A stretch of DNA of 64,000 nucleotides from Prescottella soli (GCF_040024445.1 NZ_CP157276.1:2852001-2916000); one strand, 5' to 3'; shown: positions 1 to 8,084, counted from the first letter of the stretch. The notes: generated from the letters alone by a model not told the origin. A program made the numbers and translations.

Positions 1-559
1 CCGCTGCGGCGCAAGCCTGGTCGGCGTTGCCGTCGGGTGCGCCGCCGACGCCGATGCCGGCGATGGACGCGTTGCCCACCTTGACGCTCACACCACCGGC
101 CAGGAACAGGGTGCCGGGCAAGTCGGCGATCGTCGGGCCGTCGCCCTTGACGCGGCCGGCGAGGTCGGACGTGTTCGCGCCGAACGCGGCCGCGGTGTAA
201 CCCTTGGCCCGCGAGGCCTCGACGGTGTGCTGGGCCGCGTTGTCGCCGCGGAGCATGGCCTGGACGTTGCCGAACCGGTCCACGACGGACACGGTGACGA
301 AGCCGAGGCCGTCGGCCTGGCACTTGGCGAGCGCGGCCTGCGCGGCGCGGCCGGCGGTCGCCACCGACAGGCGGTTGGCCGTGACGGTGCCCTTCTCGGC
401 GTCGCCGGGCTTCTGCGCGGACACCGCGGCGGGGGCCACCTCGGTGGTGGTCGAGGCGGCCGCGGCGTCCTCGGTGGATCCGCAGGCCGTCGCGACCAGG
501 AGTGCCGCGGCGGGGATGGTGATCGCGAGGGCGCGGGGCAGGCGACGGGAGGTGTTCAT
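1..559 (-). CDS. GlcG/HbpS-like haem-binding lipoprotein, C-terminus cut by window edge
   Basis: Read leftward from an ATG at 557-559 preceded by a GAAAGG ribosome-binding site. The product starts with a lipoprotein signal peptide ending in a lipobox-like LLVATAC, then a low-complexity Ala/Thr linker, then a GlcG/HbpS-type domain. That domain shows VVDRFGNVQAMLRGDNA, a run of the ARAKGYTAAAFG type, and LPGTLFLAGGVSVKVG leading to GIGVGGAPDG, the usual signature of the family. Known members bind haem or small organics outside the cell. At least 186 codons are present, so only the last few residues are missing. It is transcribed divergently from the histidine kinase at 700, so a sensory partnership is conceivable (compare HbpS-SenS/SenR in Streptomyces), but that is inference from position. 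Confidence 0.8.
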   Translation of the reverse strand, partial: MNTSRRLPRALAITIPAAALLVATACGSTEDAAAASTTTEVAPAAVSAQKPGDAEKGTVTANRLSVATAGRAAQAALAKCQADGLGFVTVSVVDRFGNVQAMLRGDNAAQHTVEASRAKGYTAAAFGANTSDLAGRVKGDGPTIADLPGTLFLAGGVSVKVGNASIAGIGVGGAPDGNADQACAAA

Positions 560-686
560 CGGGGGGCCTTTCGGGCGAGGGGAATCGAACGATTCGAGCC
601 TCGCTCGGGAGCGGGGTCGACGGCATCGGCCGCGCGGCCACCGCCGGATCATCCGAATGGCCGATACCGAGCGGCGCCGCCGTCCG

Positions 687-692
687 TAGGAT
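687..692 (+). promoter_or_regulatory. -10 element TAGGAT of a leaderless promoter
   Basis: TAGGAT fits the actinobacterial TANNNT -10 consensus and ends 7 nt before the ATG at 700. That places the expected transcription start on or next to the A of the start codon, and no SD is present in the gap. Confidence 0.55.
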
Positions 693-699
693 CGGCCCG

Positions 700-1848
700 A
701 TGCAGGATGACGAGGGCAATACCGCCTTTCGCGGGCCGCTCGGGCTCGCGATCCACCTCTCGTTCTGCGTGCTGCTCGCGGCGTCGACGGCCCGCTACCT
801 GACCTATCACGGGGTGAGCGGACGCTGGCTGGTGGTCGCGGCCCTGATCGTCGTGCTGGCCGCGCTGTACGCGGTGGTCGTGGTGCAGTCCCGGCGCGGC
901 GCCGCGTGGCAGCCGTGGGTGTGGCCGGTGCTGACGTCGTGGGTGGCGCTGGTGTGGCTGGCGCCGAGCTTCGCGTGGACGGCGTTCCCGATCTTCTTCC
1001 TGTGCACGCGTGCCTTCCCGCGTTGGGCGGCGTACCAGATCGTCGCCGCGCTCGCGGTGTTCGCCGGCATCGAGTTCGCCTCGTTCAGCGGCCGCACCGA
1101 GTGGGCGGTGCTGCTGGCGCCGCTGTGCACCGGTGCGCTCATCGTGCTCGCGTACGGGCAGGTGGAGCGCGACAGCGCCGAGCGCGAACGCCTGCTCGGC
1201 GAGCTGGTCGAGGCCAAGTCGCGGCTCGCCGAGACCGAACGGGAGGCCGGGGTACTGTCCGAGCGCGAGCGTCTCGCGCGGGAGATCCACGACACCGTTA
1301 CACAGGGCCTCACCAGCGCGCTGCTGCACCTCGAGGCAGCCGACGAGGTGTGGGAGCGGTCCGGGCAGCGGTCCCGCGACGAGGTGCGCACCGCGACGGC
1401 GTCGCTGCGCGAGAACCTGGTCGAGACCCGCAACCTGGTCCACTACCTCAGCTCGCCCGACCTCGAGACCCAGTCGCTGGACGCGGCCCTGCTCGCCGCC
1501 GTCCGCGGGTACGTGCCGTCGGCGCAGCTGCGGGTGATCGGCGAGCCGGTCGGGCTGCCGTCGGACGTCGAGCACGCGCTGCTGCGGATCGTGCAGAGCG
1601 CGGCGTCGAACATCCGCCGGCACGCGCAGGCGCAGACTGTGGGGGTGACCCTGACGTATCTGCCCGACGCCGTCGCCCTGGACGTGTTCGACGACGGTGT
1701 CGGCTTCGTCGTCGGCGAGACGGGCGGGTTCGGGCTCCCGGCGATGCGCCAGCGCGTCGAGGCCCTCGGCGGCACGTTCTCGGTGGAGAGCGCGCCCGGT
1801 GAGGGCACCGTCGTGGCGGCGCAGATCCCGGCCGGCGGCGCGTCGTGA
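700..1848 (+). CDS. Sensor histidine kinase, NarL/DesK-type (HisKA_3)
   Basis: 382 residues. The first ~155 residues hold about five hydrophobic membrane segments with no sizeable extracellular loop. A short coiled segment (about 155-190) leads to a HisKA_3 dimerisation box, LAREIHDTVTQG, whose phospho-accepting His is residue 197. The C-terminal HATPase_c domain has an N-box (SAASNIRRHAQ) and a G-box (DDGVGFVV, then GGFGLPAMRQRVEALGG). It presumably phosphorylates the LuxR-type regulator encoded immediately downstream, whose GTG start overlaps this stop codon (GTGA). The signal is unknown. The divergent haem-binding-like lipoprotein upstream is a candidate accessory sensor. Confidence 0.9.
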   Translation: MQDDEGNTAFRGPLGLAIHLSFCVLLAASTARYLTYHGVSGRWLVVAALIVVLAALYAVVVVQSRRGAAWQPWVWPVLTSWVALVWLAPSFAWTAFPIFFLCTRAFPRWAAYQIVAALAVFAGIEFASFSGRTEWAVLLAPLCTGALIVLAYGQVERDSAERERLLGELVEAKSRLAETEREAGVLSERERLAREIHDTVTQGLTSALLHLEAADEVWERSGQRSRDEVRTATASLRENLVETRNLVHYLSSPDLETQSLDAALLAAVRGYVPSAQLRVIGEPVGLPSDVEHALLRIVQSAASNIRRHAQAQTVGVTLTYLPDAVALDVFDDGVGFVVGETGGFGLPAMRQRVEALGGTFSVESAPGEGTVVAAQIPAGGAS

Positions 1849-2465
1849 TCTCGGTGCTGCTGGTCGACGACCATCTCGTGGTGCGGGCGGGGTTGCGGGC
1901 ACTGCTGGATTCGCAGCCTGACATCGAGGTGACCGGCGAGGCCGACACCGGTGAGGACGCCCTCACGATGGCCGCGGAGCGCACCCCGGACGTGGTGATG
2001 ATGGATCTGGCGCTCGGCGCGGGAATCGATGGCGTGGAGGCGATCCGACGGATTCGTGCGGCACGGTCCGATCAACCGGTGCTGGTGTTCACCACCTACG
2101 ACACCGACGCCGACGTGGTGCGCGCGCTCGACGCCGGAGCGATCGGCTATCTGCTGAAGGACTCTGCACCGCAGGACATCTTCGGCGCGATCCGCGGGGC
2201 GGTGGCGGGCCGCAGCGTGCTGTCGCCGCCGGTGGCGTCACGGGTGCTGGACCGGATGCGGCGCCCCGATCAGGCGCTGACGGCCCGCGAGGCCGAGTTG
2301 CTGAGCCTGCTGGCGGAGGGGTTGACGAACAAGGAACTCGGCAAGCGGTTGTTCATCAGCGAGGCGACGGTGAAGACTCACCTGGCGCACATCTACGCTA
2401 AGCTCGGCGTCGACTCGCGGGCCGCCGCGGTCTCGATCGCCTTGCGGCGGGAAGGGATTCGATGA
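1845..2465 (+). CDS. LuxR/NarL-family response regulator
   Basis: 206 residues from a GTG that overlaps the kinase stop codon. The receiver domain (1-~120) has the acidic pair VDDH at 8-10, phospho-acceptor Asp54 in VVMMDLAL, and a Lys in the LLKDSAP loop. The C-terminal LuxR helix-turn-helix (LTAREAELLSLLAEGLTNKE through ATVKTHLAHIYAKLGV) is complete. It should act as the DNA-binding output of the upstream kinase. Its stop overlaps the start of the SMI1/KNR4 gene (ATGA), so the three genes are translationally coupled. Confidence 0.92.
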   Translation: MISVLLVDDHLVVRAGLRALLDSQPDIEVTGEADTGEDALTMAAERTPDVVMMDLALGAGIDGVEAIRRIRAARSDQPVLVFTTYDTDADVVRALDAGAIGYLLKDSAPQDIFGAIRGAVAGRSVLSPPVASRVLDRMRRPDQALTAREAELLSLLAEGLTNKELGKRLFISEATVKTHLAHIYAKLGVDSRAAAVSIALRREGIR

Positions 2466-3007
2466 CCATGGCCGGGTTCTCCACGCTCCGGGTGCTCGGC
2501 TCGCCCACCCTCGCGCACGTCGATCTGGACGTGCTGGAGACGTATCGATTCGCCGACGGCGGCGGGTTCCCGGAGTCCTATCGCACCTTCGTGCGGGACT
2601 TCGGCTGGGGCCGGCTGTTCGGGCTGTGGCTCGTGTACCCGCCGGTGCTCGCGGGTTACGCGGACGGCTGGCAGGCCAGGAGCAGGATTCTCACCGAGCA
2701 CCTCCACGAGGCCTACCGCGACGGGCAGGACGAGGAGTACGACTGGATGATCGCGCCGGACGGCGACTGGTCGCTGGTCGATTCGCTCCGAGTCTTCGCT
2801 TTCAGCGAGAACGGGGATGTGCTGCTGTGGGACACCGCCGTTCGCGATGAACGCGGCGAATTTCCGGTGTACTGCTCGCAGAAGATGAACTCGCTACGGC
2901 TGCTCGGGCCGTCGCTGGATGCGGCGGCGCCGGTGCTGAGGGCCGAGGCGATGTCCGGTGAATCCGACTTCGACTTCGAACCCCTCTCGGCGCAACGTCT
3001 ATCGTGA
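2462..3007 (+). CDS. SMI1/KNR4 (SUKH) family protein
   Basis: 181 residues. The start ATG overlaps the response-regulator stop, so it is the third gene of the operon. The N-terminal part (LETYRFADGGGFPESYRTF, then VRDFGWGRLFGLWLVYPP) and the later FAFSENGDVLLWDTAVRDE and FPVY are typical of SMI1/KNR4 or SUKH folds, which include many immunity proteins and some cytoplasmic scaffolds. No toxin gene is adjacent. Coupling to a two-component system is unusual and suggests a housekeeping or modulatory role rather than immunity. The 3' end overlaps the tail of the convergent gene at 2999-3457. Confidence 0.75.
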   Translation: MTMAGFSTLRVLGSPTLAHVDLDVLETYRFADGGGFPESYRTFVRDFGWGRLFGLWLVYPPVLAGYADGWQARSRILTEHLHEAYRDGQDEEYDWMIAPDGDWSLVDSLRVFAFSENGDVLLWDTAVRDERGEFPVYCSQKMNSLRLLGPSLDAAAPVLRAEAMSGESDFDFEPLSAQRLS

Positions 3008-3457
3008 CCGACCGAACCAGCGCCGCTTCGGCGTGGGGCGGCGCAACTCCGCGGCCACGTCGACGAAGGACCGCACGCTGTCCTCGGGGCCGTTGTCGAC
3101 CCGCTTGAACGCCTTGCCGATCGGGTCGGCGAACGTTCCGTTCGACAGTGCGACACCGGGCCACCCGCCGAGTTCGGCGGGAGGTTCGACCCATCGCCCG
3201 CCGGCGTGGCGGACCAGCAGTTCCCCGAGGTAGGCACCGAACTTGAAGACGAGTTCGGCGAGGTAGTCGCTGCCGCCCTCCTGGTCCCGGATCTCGCCGA
3301 GGTAGAGGTCGACCTCTTGCGCGGACGCGACCGCGAACGAGAGTTCGTGACCGGTGTTGGCGCGCACGGAGATCGAGCATGCCTGCGCGAGTGCGGGCAT
3401 GTTCTCGACGGTCGGCGGAGCGGGAAGGCGCAGCGGCCGACCGGAGTATGCGGTCAC
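2999..3457 (-). CDS. Conserved hypothetical protein coupled to PadR
   Basis: 152 residues from a GTG overlapping the PadR stop codon (GTGA), so co-translated with the regulator. The sequence is soluble with no signal peptide. Recognisable blocks are LAELVFKFGAYLGELLVRHA, then GGRWVEPPAELGGWPGVALS and a basic C-terminus (PTPKRRWFGRSR). I do not recognise a characterised family. The pattern is like small actinobacterial proteins often found near SUKH or immunity-type genes. The last nine bases overlap the end of the SMI1/KNR4 gene on the other strand. Confidence 0.65.
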   Translation of the reverse strand: MTAYSGRPLRLPAPPTVENMPALAQACSISVRANTGHELSFAVASAQEVDLYLGEIRDQEGGSDYLAELVFKFGAYLGELLVRHAGGRWVEPPAELGGWPGVALSNGTFADPIGKAFKRVDNGPEDSVRSFVDVAAELRRPTPKRRWFGRSR

Positions 3458-4092
3458 GCCTCCGGGTCCGCGGCCTCGGTCTGGTCCCCCTCGTCGCCGG
3501 CCAGGATCAGGTACAGCGCGCGTCGGGCGTCGGTGAGCACCTTCTCGGCCGCCGCGAGTTGGGCGGCGTCTCCGGAGGTCTGGACCTGGCGGGCGGCGGC
3601 GTGCAGATCGTGCAGGGGGCCGCGCAGATCCGTTCCCGATCCCGCGAATGCGAATGGGTCGCCCCAGGATTCGGCGTTCTGCTCGACGTACTCGCGACCG
3701 GAGTCGGTGAGCGTGACGAGCTTGCGGCCACCCTCGGCGGTCGTCCGCACCAGGCCCTCGTCCTCCAACTGCTGGAGGGTGGGGTAGATCGCGCCGGCGC
3801 TGGGACGCCAGGCGCCGTTGGTCCGGTCGGTGATGGTCTGCATCAGCTGATAGCCGTACATCGAGTCCTCCTGCAGCAGAAGCAGGACGGCTGCGCGGAC
3901 GTCGCCGCGACCCGCTCGGCGCGGCCCTCCGCGTCCACGGGGTCCGCCGTGTCCACGACCGCGACCACCTCGCATGCGGGGATCCTCGCCGTCGAACGGG
4001 CGGTGGTGGCGGCGCTGCCGGCCCATCTCCTCAGCCCAGGCAGGGTGTCCGTGCATCTGTTCCGGCCCTCGCCGGTGATTCATGTTCCTCAT
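3454..4092 (-). CDS. PadR-family transcriptional regulator
   Basis: 212 residues, start ATG at 4092 with a good GAAAGGAG site 5 nt upstream. The first ~65 residues are Arg/Gly/His-rich and probably disordered. The PadR winged helix follows (GRGDVRAAVLLLLQEDSMYG, YQLMQTITDRTNGAWRPSAG, AIYPTLQQLEDEGLV), then a C-terminal helical dimerisation region. PadR proteins are usually repressors that sense small molecules and act on their own operon. The perfect palindrome at 4124-4139, about 31 nt ahead of the ATG, is the expected autoregulatory operator. The partner in the operon is the unknown protein at 2999-3457. Confidence 0.9.
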   Translation of the reverse strand: MRNMNHRRGPEQMHGHPAWAEEMGRQRRHHRPFDGEDPRMRGGRGRGHGGPRGRGGPRRAGRGDVRAAVLLLLQEDSMYGYQLMQTITDRTNGAWRPSAGAIYPTLQQLEDEGLVRTTAEGGRKLVTLTDSGREYVEQNAESWGDPFAFAGSGTDLRGPLHDLHAAARQVQTSGDAAQLAAAEKVLTDARRALYLILAGDEGDQTEAADPEA

Positions 4093-4123
4093 CGGTCTCT
4101 CCTTTCGTTCTTAACCGACACAC

Positions 4124-4139
4124 TCACGATATATCGTGA
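4124..4139. promoter_or_regulatory. Perfect palindrome, probable PadR operator
   Basis: TCACGATATATCGTGA is a perfect 16-bp palindrome located between the PadR gene (start 4092, leftward) and the lipoprotein gene (start 4243, rightward). Its position in the PadR promoter region and its form suit autorepression by the PadR protein. It could also affect the rightward lipoprotein module. Confidence 0.7.
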
Positions 4140-4242
4140 TCGTGTCTTCGGAAAGGGTGGTGTGGGTCACCGGTGACCACGACGGGATCTTCGGTGGAAC
4201 CGCGTGAGCGGTGCGTGCGTCTGATCCAATGGGCGAATCGTC

Positions 4243-4800
4243 GTGAAACGAGGGGGAAGCGTGAGGTCACTGGGGCGGTGGGGTGTTCCTGCTCTTGCAG
4301 CAGTTGGAGCGCTGGTTCTGGTCGGGTGCGGTTCGACGAGCGTCGAGGGGCAAGCGACTACCCCGACGCCGGAGCAAGGTGAGCCCGTCTTCGATCCATG
4401 TACCGTCCCCGACGACGTTCTGCGCACGGTCGGGGTCGATCCGGCGTCGTCGAGACGAGACATCGTTGGCGTCAAGCAGCCCGGTTGGAGTCTGTGCGGT
4501 TGGAACGACCCGGACGTTTCGTTCTTCGTCACGATCTTCGCCACCGGAATGCCTCTCGACGCGATCCTCGCTAATGAGCGCACGGTCGATCCCGTCCCGG
4601 TCGATCTCGCCGGACGCGACGCGTTCACCATCCGCGAGAAGTCCGATACCCGCAACGAGCACTGCGATGTCCTGGTCACCGCAGGCCCGGACACCGTGAT
4701 GCTCCGAACCAGTTTCGCCAAGGGGCTGCCGCCGTCCGAGAGCCCGTGCCCTCAGGCGATCAAGAACGCACAGCTACTCGAACCGTCCCTGCCCCGCTGA
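4243..4800 (+). CDS. DUF3558 lipoprotein, copy 1
   Basis: 185 residues from GTG 4243. A second GTG at 4261, just after an AGGGGG stretch, may be the real start. The signal peptide ends in a lipobox (LVLVGC, Cys29 from the first start), followed by GSTSVEGQAT. The mature domain has the DUF3558 pattern: FDPCTVPDDVLRTVGVDP, GVKQPGWSLCGW, a DAFTIRE stretch, NEHCDVLVTAGPDTVM, and a final ESPCPQAIKNAQLLEPSLP. Four cysteines (FDPC, LCGW, HCDV, SPCP) are spaced as in disulfide-bonded family members. It should be anchored at the outer face of the membrane. Function is unknown. The gene pairs with the small helical protein at 4818, and the same pair is repeated at 5245-6157. Confidence 0.85.
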   Translation: MKRGGSVRSLGRWGVPALAAVGALVLVGCGSTSVEGQATTPTPEQGEPVFDPCTVPDDVLRTVGVDPASSRRDIVGVKQPGWSLCGWNDPDVSFFVTIFATGMPLDAILANERTVDPVPVDLAGRDAFTIREKSDTRNEHCDVLVTAGPDTVMLRTSFAKGLPPSESPCPQAIKNAQLLEPSLPR

Positions 4801-4817
4801 ACGCGAAGGACACGATC

Positions 4818-5189
4818 ATGTGGATGAACCCCTCGTGGCCCGAACTCGGCGCGATGGTGGATGCGGGCGAACTCTTCCTCGAACCGGGTATCGCCGAGAA
4901 GTGCGCTGCGCGCTGCGTTGAACTACATCGCGAGCTCGTGGTCCTTCAGCAGGAGGCGAAGGGACTGGCCAGCATCGACGGCTTCGGCCACCTCCCCTCC
5001 GGCACAGCGCTGGCCCGCAAGTTCGAGCAGAAGGCGTCGGGCGGCGAGTATCCCCTTGATCAGGCGCTCGCCGAGCACATCACCGTCGTCGAGCAGATGC
5101 AGTCGGTGTTCGAGAAGATCGCGCAGAACTTCGCTGCCACCGAGGAGTCGAATGCGCAGAGGTTCACCGGGATCGAGCACGGACGTTGA
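4818..5189 (+). CDS. Small helical protein paired with DUF3558 lipoprotein, copy 1
   Basis: 123 residues. I chose the ATG at 4818 because GAAGGA lies 7 nt upstream and the alignment with the second copy begins here (WPELGAMVDAGELFLEPG versus WSELGAQIDAGELYLEPD). The protein is predicted to be all-helical, with no signal peptide or membrane segment, ending in FEKIAQNFAATEESNAQRF. Size and helical character recall ESX/WXG100-type secreted partners, but there is no clear WXG motif, so that is only a suggestion. It follows the lipoprotein gene by 17 nt. Confidence 0.7.
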   Translation: MWMNPSWPELGAMVDAGELFLEPGIAEKCAARCVELHRELVVLQQEAKGLASIDGFGHLPSGTALARKFEQKASGGEYPLDQALAEHITVVEQMQSVFEKIAQNFAATEESNAQRFTGIEHGR

Positions 5190-5244
5190 TGCACAACCAC
5201 AGCACACCAATGGAATTCGATGCTCGACACGGAGTTTGGAAAGG

Positions 5245-5772
5245 ATGAAGAACGTGGGACGACACGCCGTTGCGGCCGCCATCGCCGTCATTGCCTTGGC
5301 GGGATGCGGATCGACGAGTGTCGAAGGGCAGGCCGAGACGACGAAACCGCAGGCCGGGGAGCCGGCGTTCGATCCGTGCAGCATTCCGGACGAGGCGTTG
5401 CGGGCGGCGGGGGTGGATCCTGCGTCTGAATCCCGGGACATTCTGGGCGTGAAGCAGCCAGGCTGGAATCTGTGCGACTGGGGCGGTGACGGTTCAGCGA
5501 TCACCGTATTCGTCACGGCGCAGGGCCTCGACGATGTCCGCGCAAATGGCCGCTTTACAAACTTCACCCCGGTAGAACTGGACGGCCGCGAAGCCTTCAC
5601 CTTCCGCGAGGTGACCGACAAGCGCAACGAGTATTGCGATGTCGTCTTCACATCCGGAACCGACACCGTGATGGTCAAGTCGGGCTATTTCACCGGAAGG
5701 ACGCCACCCGAAGGCCCGTGCCCCCGCGCGGTTAAAAACGCCCAGATCCTCGCTCCATCGATCCCCCACTGA
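5245..5772 (+). CDS. DUF3558 lipoprotein, copy 2
   Basis: 175 residues from ATG 5245 with GGAAAGG immediately upstream. Signal peptide with lipobox VIALAGC, then GSTSVEGQAE, identical in its first residues to copy 1. The same DUF3558 blocks are present: FDPCSIPDEALRAAGVDP, ILGVKQPGWNLCDW, REAFTFREV, NEYCDVVFTSGTDTVMVKSG, and GPCPRAVKNAQILAPSIP. All four cysteines are conserved. The clear sequence match over the whole length shows a tandem duplication of the 4243-5189 module. Confidence 0.87.
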   Translation: MKNVGRHAVAAAIAVIALAGCGSTSVEGQAETTKPQAGEPAFDPCSIPDEALRAAGVDPASESRDILGVKQPGWNLCDWGGDGSAITVFVTAQGLDDVRANGRFTNFTPVELDGREAFTFREVTDKRNEYCDVVFTSGTDTVMVKSGYFTGRTPPEGPCPRAVKNAQILAPSIPH

Positions 5773-5788
5773 CAGGACTATCGATTCG

Positions 5789-6157
5789 ATGAACGGCAAT
5801 CTGTGGAGCGAACTCGGTGCCCAGATCGACGCGGGTGAGCTCTACCTCGAACCCGACGTTGCCGCGAGGTGCGCGAGACGTTGCGCTGAACTTGTCGCGG
5901 AACTCGACCAGATCAAGCGCGGCGCAGCGGGTCTGAGCCGTATCGACGGCTTCGGCAACCTCCCGTCCGGCACGGCCCTGGCTCGTAAGTTCGAGCAGAA
6001 GGCGTCGGGCGGCGAGTACCCCCTTGACCAGGCGCTCGCCGAGCACATCACCGTCGTCGAGGAGATGCAGTCCGTGTTCGAGAAGATCGCGCAGAATTTC
6101 ACCGCCACCGAAGAATCGAACGCGCAGAGGTTCACCGGGATCGAGCACGGCCGCTGA
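5789..6157 (+). CDS. Small helical protein paired with DUF3558 lipoprotein, copy 2
   Basis: 122 residues from ATG 5789, 16 nt after the lipoprotein gene. The first ~45 residues differ from copy 1, but from the IDGFG(N/H)LPSGTAL block to the end (IEHGR) the two proteins are almost identical, including the DNA. This suggests recent duplication or gene conversion restricted to the 3' half. No signal peptide or membrane segment. Confidence 0.72.
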   Translation: MNGNLWSELGAQIDAGELYLEPDVAARCARRCAELVAELDQIKRGAAGLSRIDGFGNLPSGTALARKFEQKASGGEYPLDQALAEHITVVEEMQSVFEKIAQNFTATEESNAQRFTGIEHGR

Positions 6158-6193
6158 GCCACAACCACAGCGGCCTCGGAACGCTCCCCCGGC

Positions 6194-7150
6194 CTATCCT
6201 TCGATGAGGCGAACGACGAGGGTGAGTCGACCGGCTGGCGTCCACGCGCCGACGGCGACGTTCCCCGAACCCAAATGCGTGAGGCTCTCGATCTCTCCCT
6301 CGTCGCCGAAGTCGATCGGCAGCGCGATGCGTTCGGACGATTCGAAGTTCTCGTCGGTGACGATCAACGCGTCCTCGGTCGCGTACACGGCGGCTCGGTC
6401 GTCGTTGATCCAACATCCGGCGAGCCCGAAACCGTACGCGGCGTCGACGTCACTCGCGTCGAGCCGTGAGATCTCCTTCAGATCCGGCCACGACAGCATC
6501 CGTACGGTCTCCGGATCGCTTGGATACGGGGTGACAAGCAGCCTCGCGCCCGACGGACTGAAGCCCGCGATCACTGGATCTTCTCCTGCGAGGATCTCGG
6601 TCAGATGTAGGCGCGATCCCTCGATATCGACGCGGAAGGCGAGAACGCCGTCCTGCCCCATGGCGAGCTCGAGAATCGCCGTGTCTTCGGCCGGATGGGG
6701 AAACAGGAAGGCGCGGGCATCGTCGGCGTCGATCGCCTGGTCGTCGAGGATCGCCCCGGTCGCGGAATCGAGCGCGAGCAGCCGGTGCCTCTCGCCGTCC
6801 GGCACAGCGACGACAACTAGACCGCCCAGCAGCGCAGCCGCGTCGGCGGGTATTCCGGGCACCGTGACCACTTCCTCTCCGGCGATGACGAGCCCGCCGG
6901 CGGCGGCGAGTACGACCAGATCGAGGCTGGACGCCGCAAGGACGCAGACGTCATCCTCCAGAGGGAGCTCTCGCTGCGAGTTCTCGGCGAGTCTGTCGTC
7001 GAGAAGACGCACTGCACCGTCTCGCCACAGCGCGAAAGTCAGACGCCCGCCTGCCTCGCCAGCAAAAACGAGACCCGACATCGGGTCCAGGACGTCGATC
7101 ACGTCAGCGGAAATGAGCATGCGATCACCGTATCGAACACGGGCGGTCAT
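6194..7150 (-). CDS. Hypothetical protein, beta-propeller-like
   Basis: About 318 residues from ATG 7150. A TTG at 7162 and an ATG at 7120 in the same frame are alternatives, and none has a convincing SD. The sequence is rich in short hydrophobic beta strands with recurring motifs such as VVAVPDGERHRLLALDSATG, AGFSPSGARLLVTPYPSDPE and TEDALIVTDENFESSERI, as in WD40-like or six-bladed propellers. No signal peptide and no catalytic motif that I can identify. It lies 30 nt downstream of the DUF4253-like gene in the same direction and is probably co-transcribed with it. Confidence 0.6.
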   Translation of the reverse strand: MTARVRYGDRMLISADVIDVLDPMSGLVFAGEAGGRLTFALWRDGAVRLLDDRLAENSQRELPLEDDVCVLAASSLDLVVLAAAGGLVIAGEEVVTVPGIPADAAALLGGLVVVAVPDGERHRLLALDSATGAILDDQAIDADDARAFLFPHPAEDTAILELAMGQDGVLAFRVDIEGSRLHLTEILAGEDPVIAGFSPSGARLLVTPYPSDPETVRMLSWPDLKEISRLDASDVDAAYGFGLAGCWINDDRAAVYATEDALIVTDENFESSERIALPIDFGDEGEIESLTHLGSGNVAVGAWTPAGRLTLVVRLIEG

Positions 7151-7180
7151 CGACTGGACCAAGGCTTTGCCAGATACGCC

Positions 7181-8008
7181 CTAGGTCTCTGTGAGCTCCG
7201 CGAAGTCCTCCGTGTATCCGAGAAGTAGCACGGACGACCCCCGAAGCACGTCGGCGAGTTCGGTCCAGGCGTCGGCGTCACTGTGCCCGTACAGGTCTCG
7301 TAGATCGGCGATCAGAGCGTCGACGTCTCGCTGCTCGGCATCGAGGACGCTGAGGAACCCGAGCATGGACGCGCCGATCCCCACCAGCGCGTACCCGTGC
7401 CGCTCGCCCATTCGGCGCGCCACCGCGTGGCATTCGAACGGCGTCCAGTCGCAGGCGAAGTAGCCGTTCGGGAGGTCGGCGAGCAGATCGGTATCGTCCG
7501 CGGTCGGCAGGCACTGCACCACGTGCACGTCGTCCACGACCAGACCCGGGTCGCGATTGAGCGCCACCAACGCCTCGATGTCGCTCGGCTCTGTGACGAG
7601 CGAGTTGCCCACGTCCTCCCACCGCACAGCCCGGTCCGGATCTCGGAGCGCCGCTCCGGCCGACTCGAATACCGCTGTGTCGTAGGCGGTGAGCGCGTCG
7701 TCGGTGTCGTCGTCCGGGTACGCGATGTCCCCGTCCAGATCATGCTTGGCGCGCGCGTGTCCGCTCGTGTAGAGGCACTGGTTCGGATCGTCGAGCGTCA
7801 GAAAGCACCGGCCGTCATGGCGATGCGCCGCCTCGACCCGCCAAAACGCCGCGAGCAGCGCATCGAACGACTCCGCGTCGCTGATGAGCGCGACGCTGAG
7901 GCGGTTCACACCGCGGTGTCCCTCGTCCGGCAGCGGCTGAAGGACCGCGCCCTCCACTTCGCCGTAGTCCACCGGCTGTCGAGTGCCGGATGCGGAGCGT
8001 TCCGCCAT
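7181..8008 (-). CDS. Hypothetical protein, DUF4253-like C-terminal part
   Basis: 275 residues from the ATG at 8008, which follows a perfect GGAGGAAG site. The upstream ATGs at 8023 and 8059 are less well placed. The C-terminal half (LPNGYFACDWTPFECHAVAR, then RMGERHGYALVGIGASMLGF) follows the DUF4253 pattern of a short strand, a His-containing helix and a GA.LVG strand. The protein ends in a conserved-looking LRGSSVLLLGYTEDFAELTE. It is acidic and cytoplasmic. Function unknown. The family assignment is by pattern only and needs a profile search. Confidence 0.55.
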   Translation of the reverse strand: MAERSASGTRQPVDYGEVEGAVLQPLPDEGHRGVNRLSVALISDAESFDALLAAFWRVEAAHRHDGRCFLTLDDPNQCLYTSGHARAKHDLDGDIAYPDDDTDDALTAYDTAVFESAGAALRDPDRAVRWEDVGNSLVTEPSDIEALVALNRDPGLVVDDVHVVQCLPTADDTDLLADLPNGYFACDWTPFECHAVARRMGERHGYALVGIGASMLGFLSVLDAEQRDVDALIADLRDLYGHSDADAWTELADVLRGSSVLLLGYTEDFAELTET

Positions 8009-8084
8009 CGCTGCTTCCTCCATCAGGGATCGACCTTTCCGCGTGTCGTGTCGATCCATGATCGCCCAGACTCACCGGCCGCGG

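Larger units (their letters stand above)
4243..6157 (+). repeat. Tandem duplication of a lipoprotein + helical-protein module
   Basis: Module 1 (4243-5189) and module 2 (5245-6157) have the same gene order, orientation and spacing. The last ~220 bp of the two helical-protein genes (from about 4968 and 5938) match at nearly all positions, and the shared sequence continues past both stop codons (CACAACCACAGC). The lipoprotein genes have diverged much further. Confidence 0.85.
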
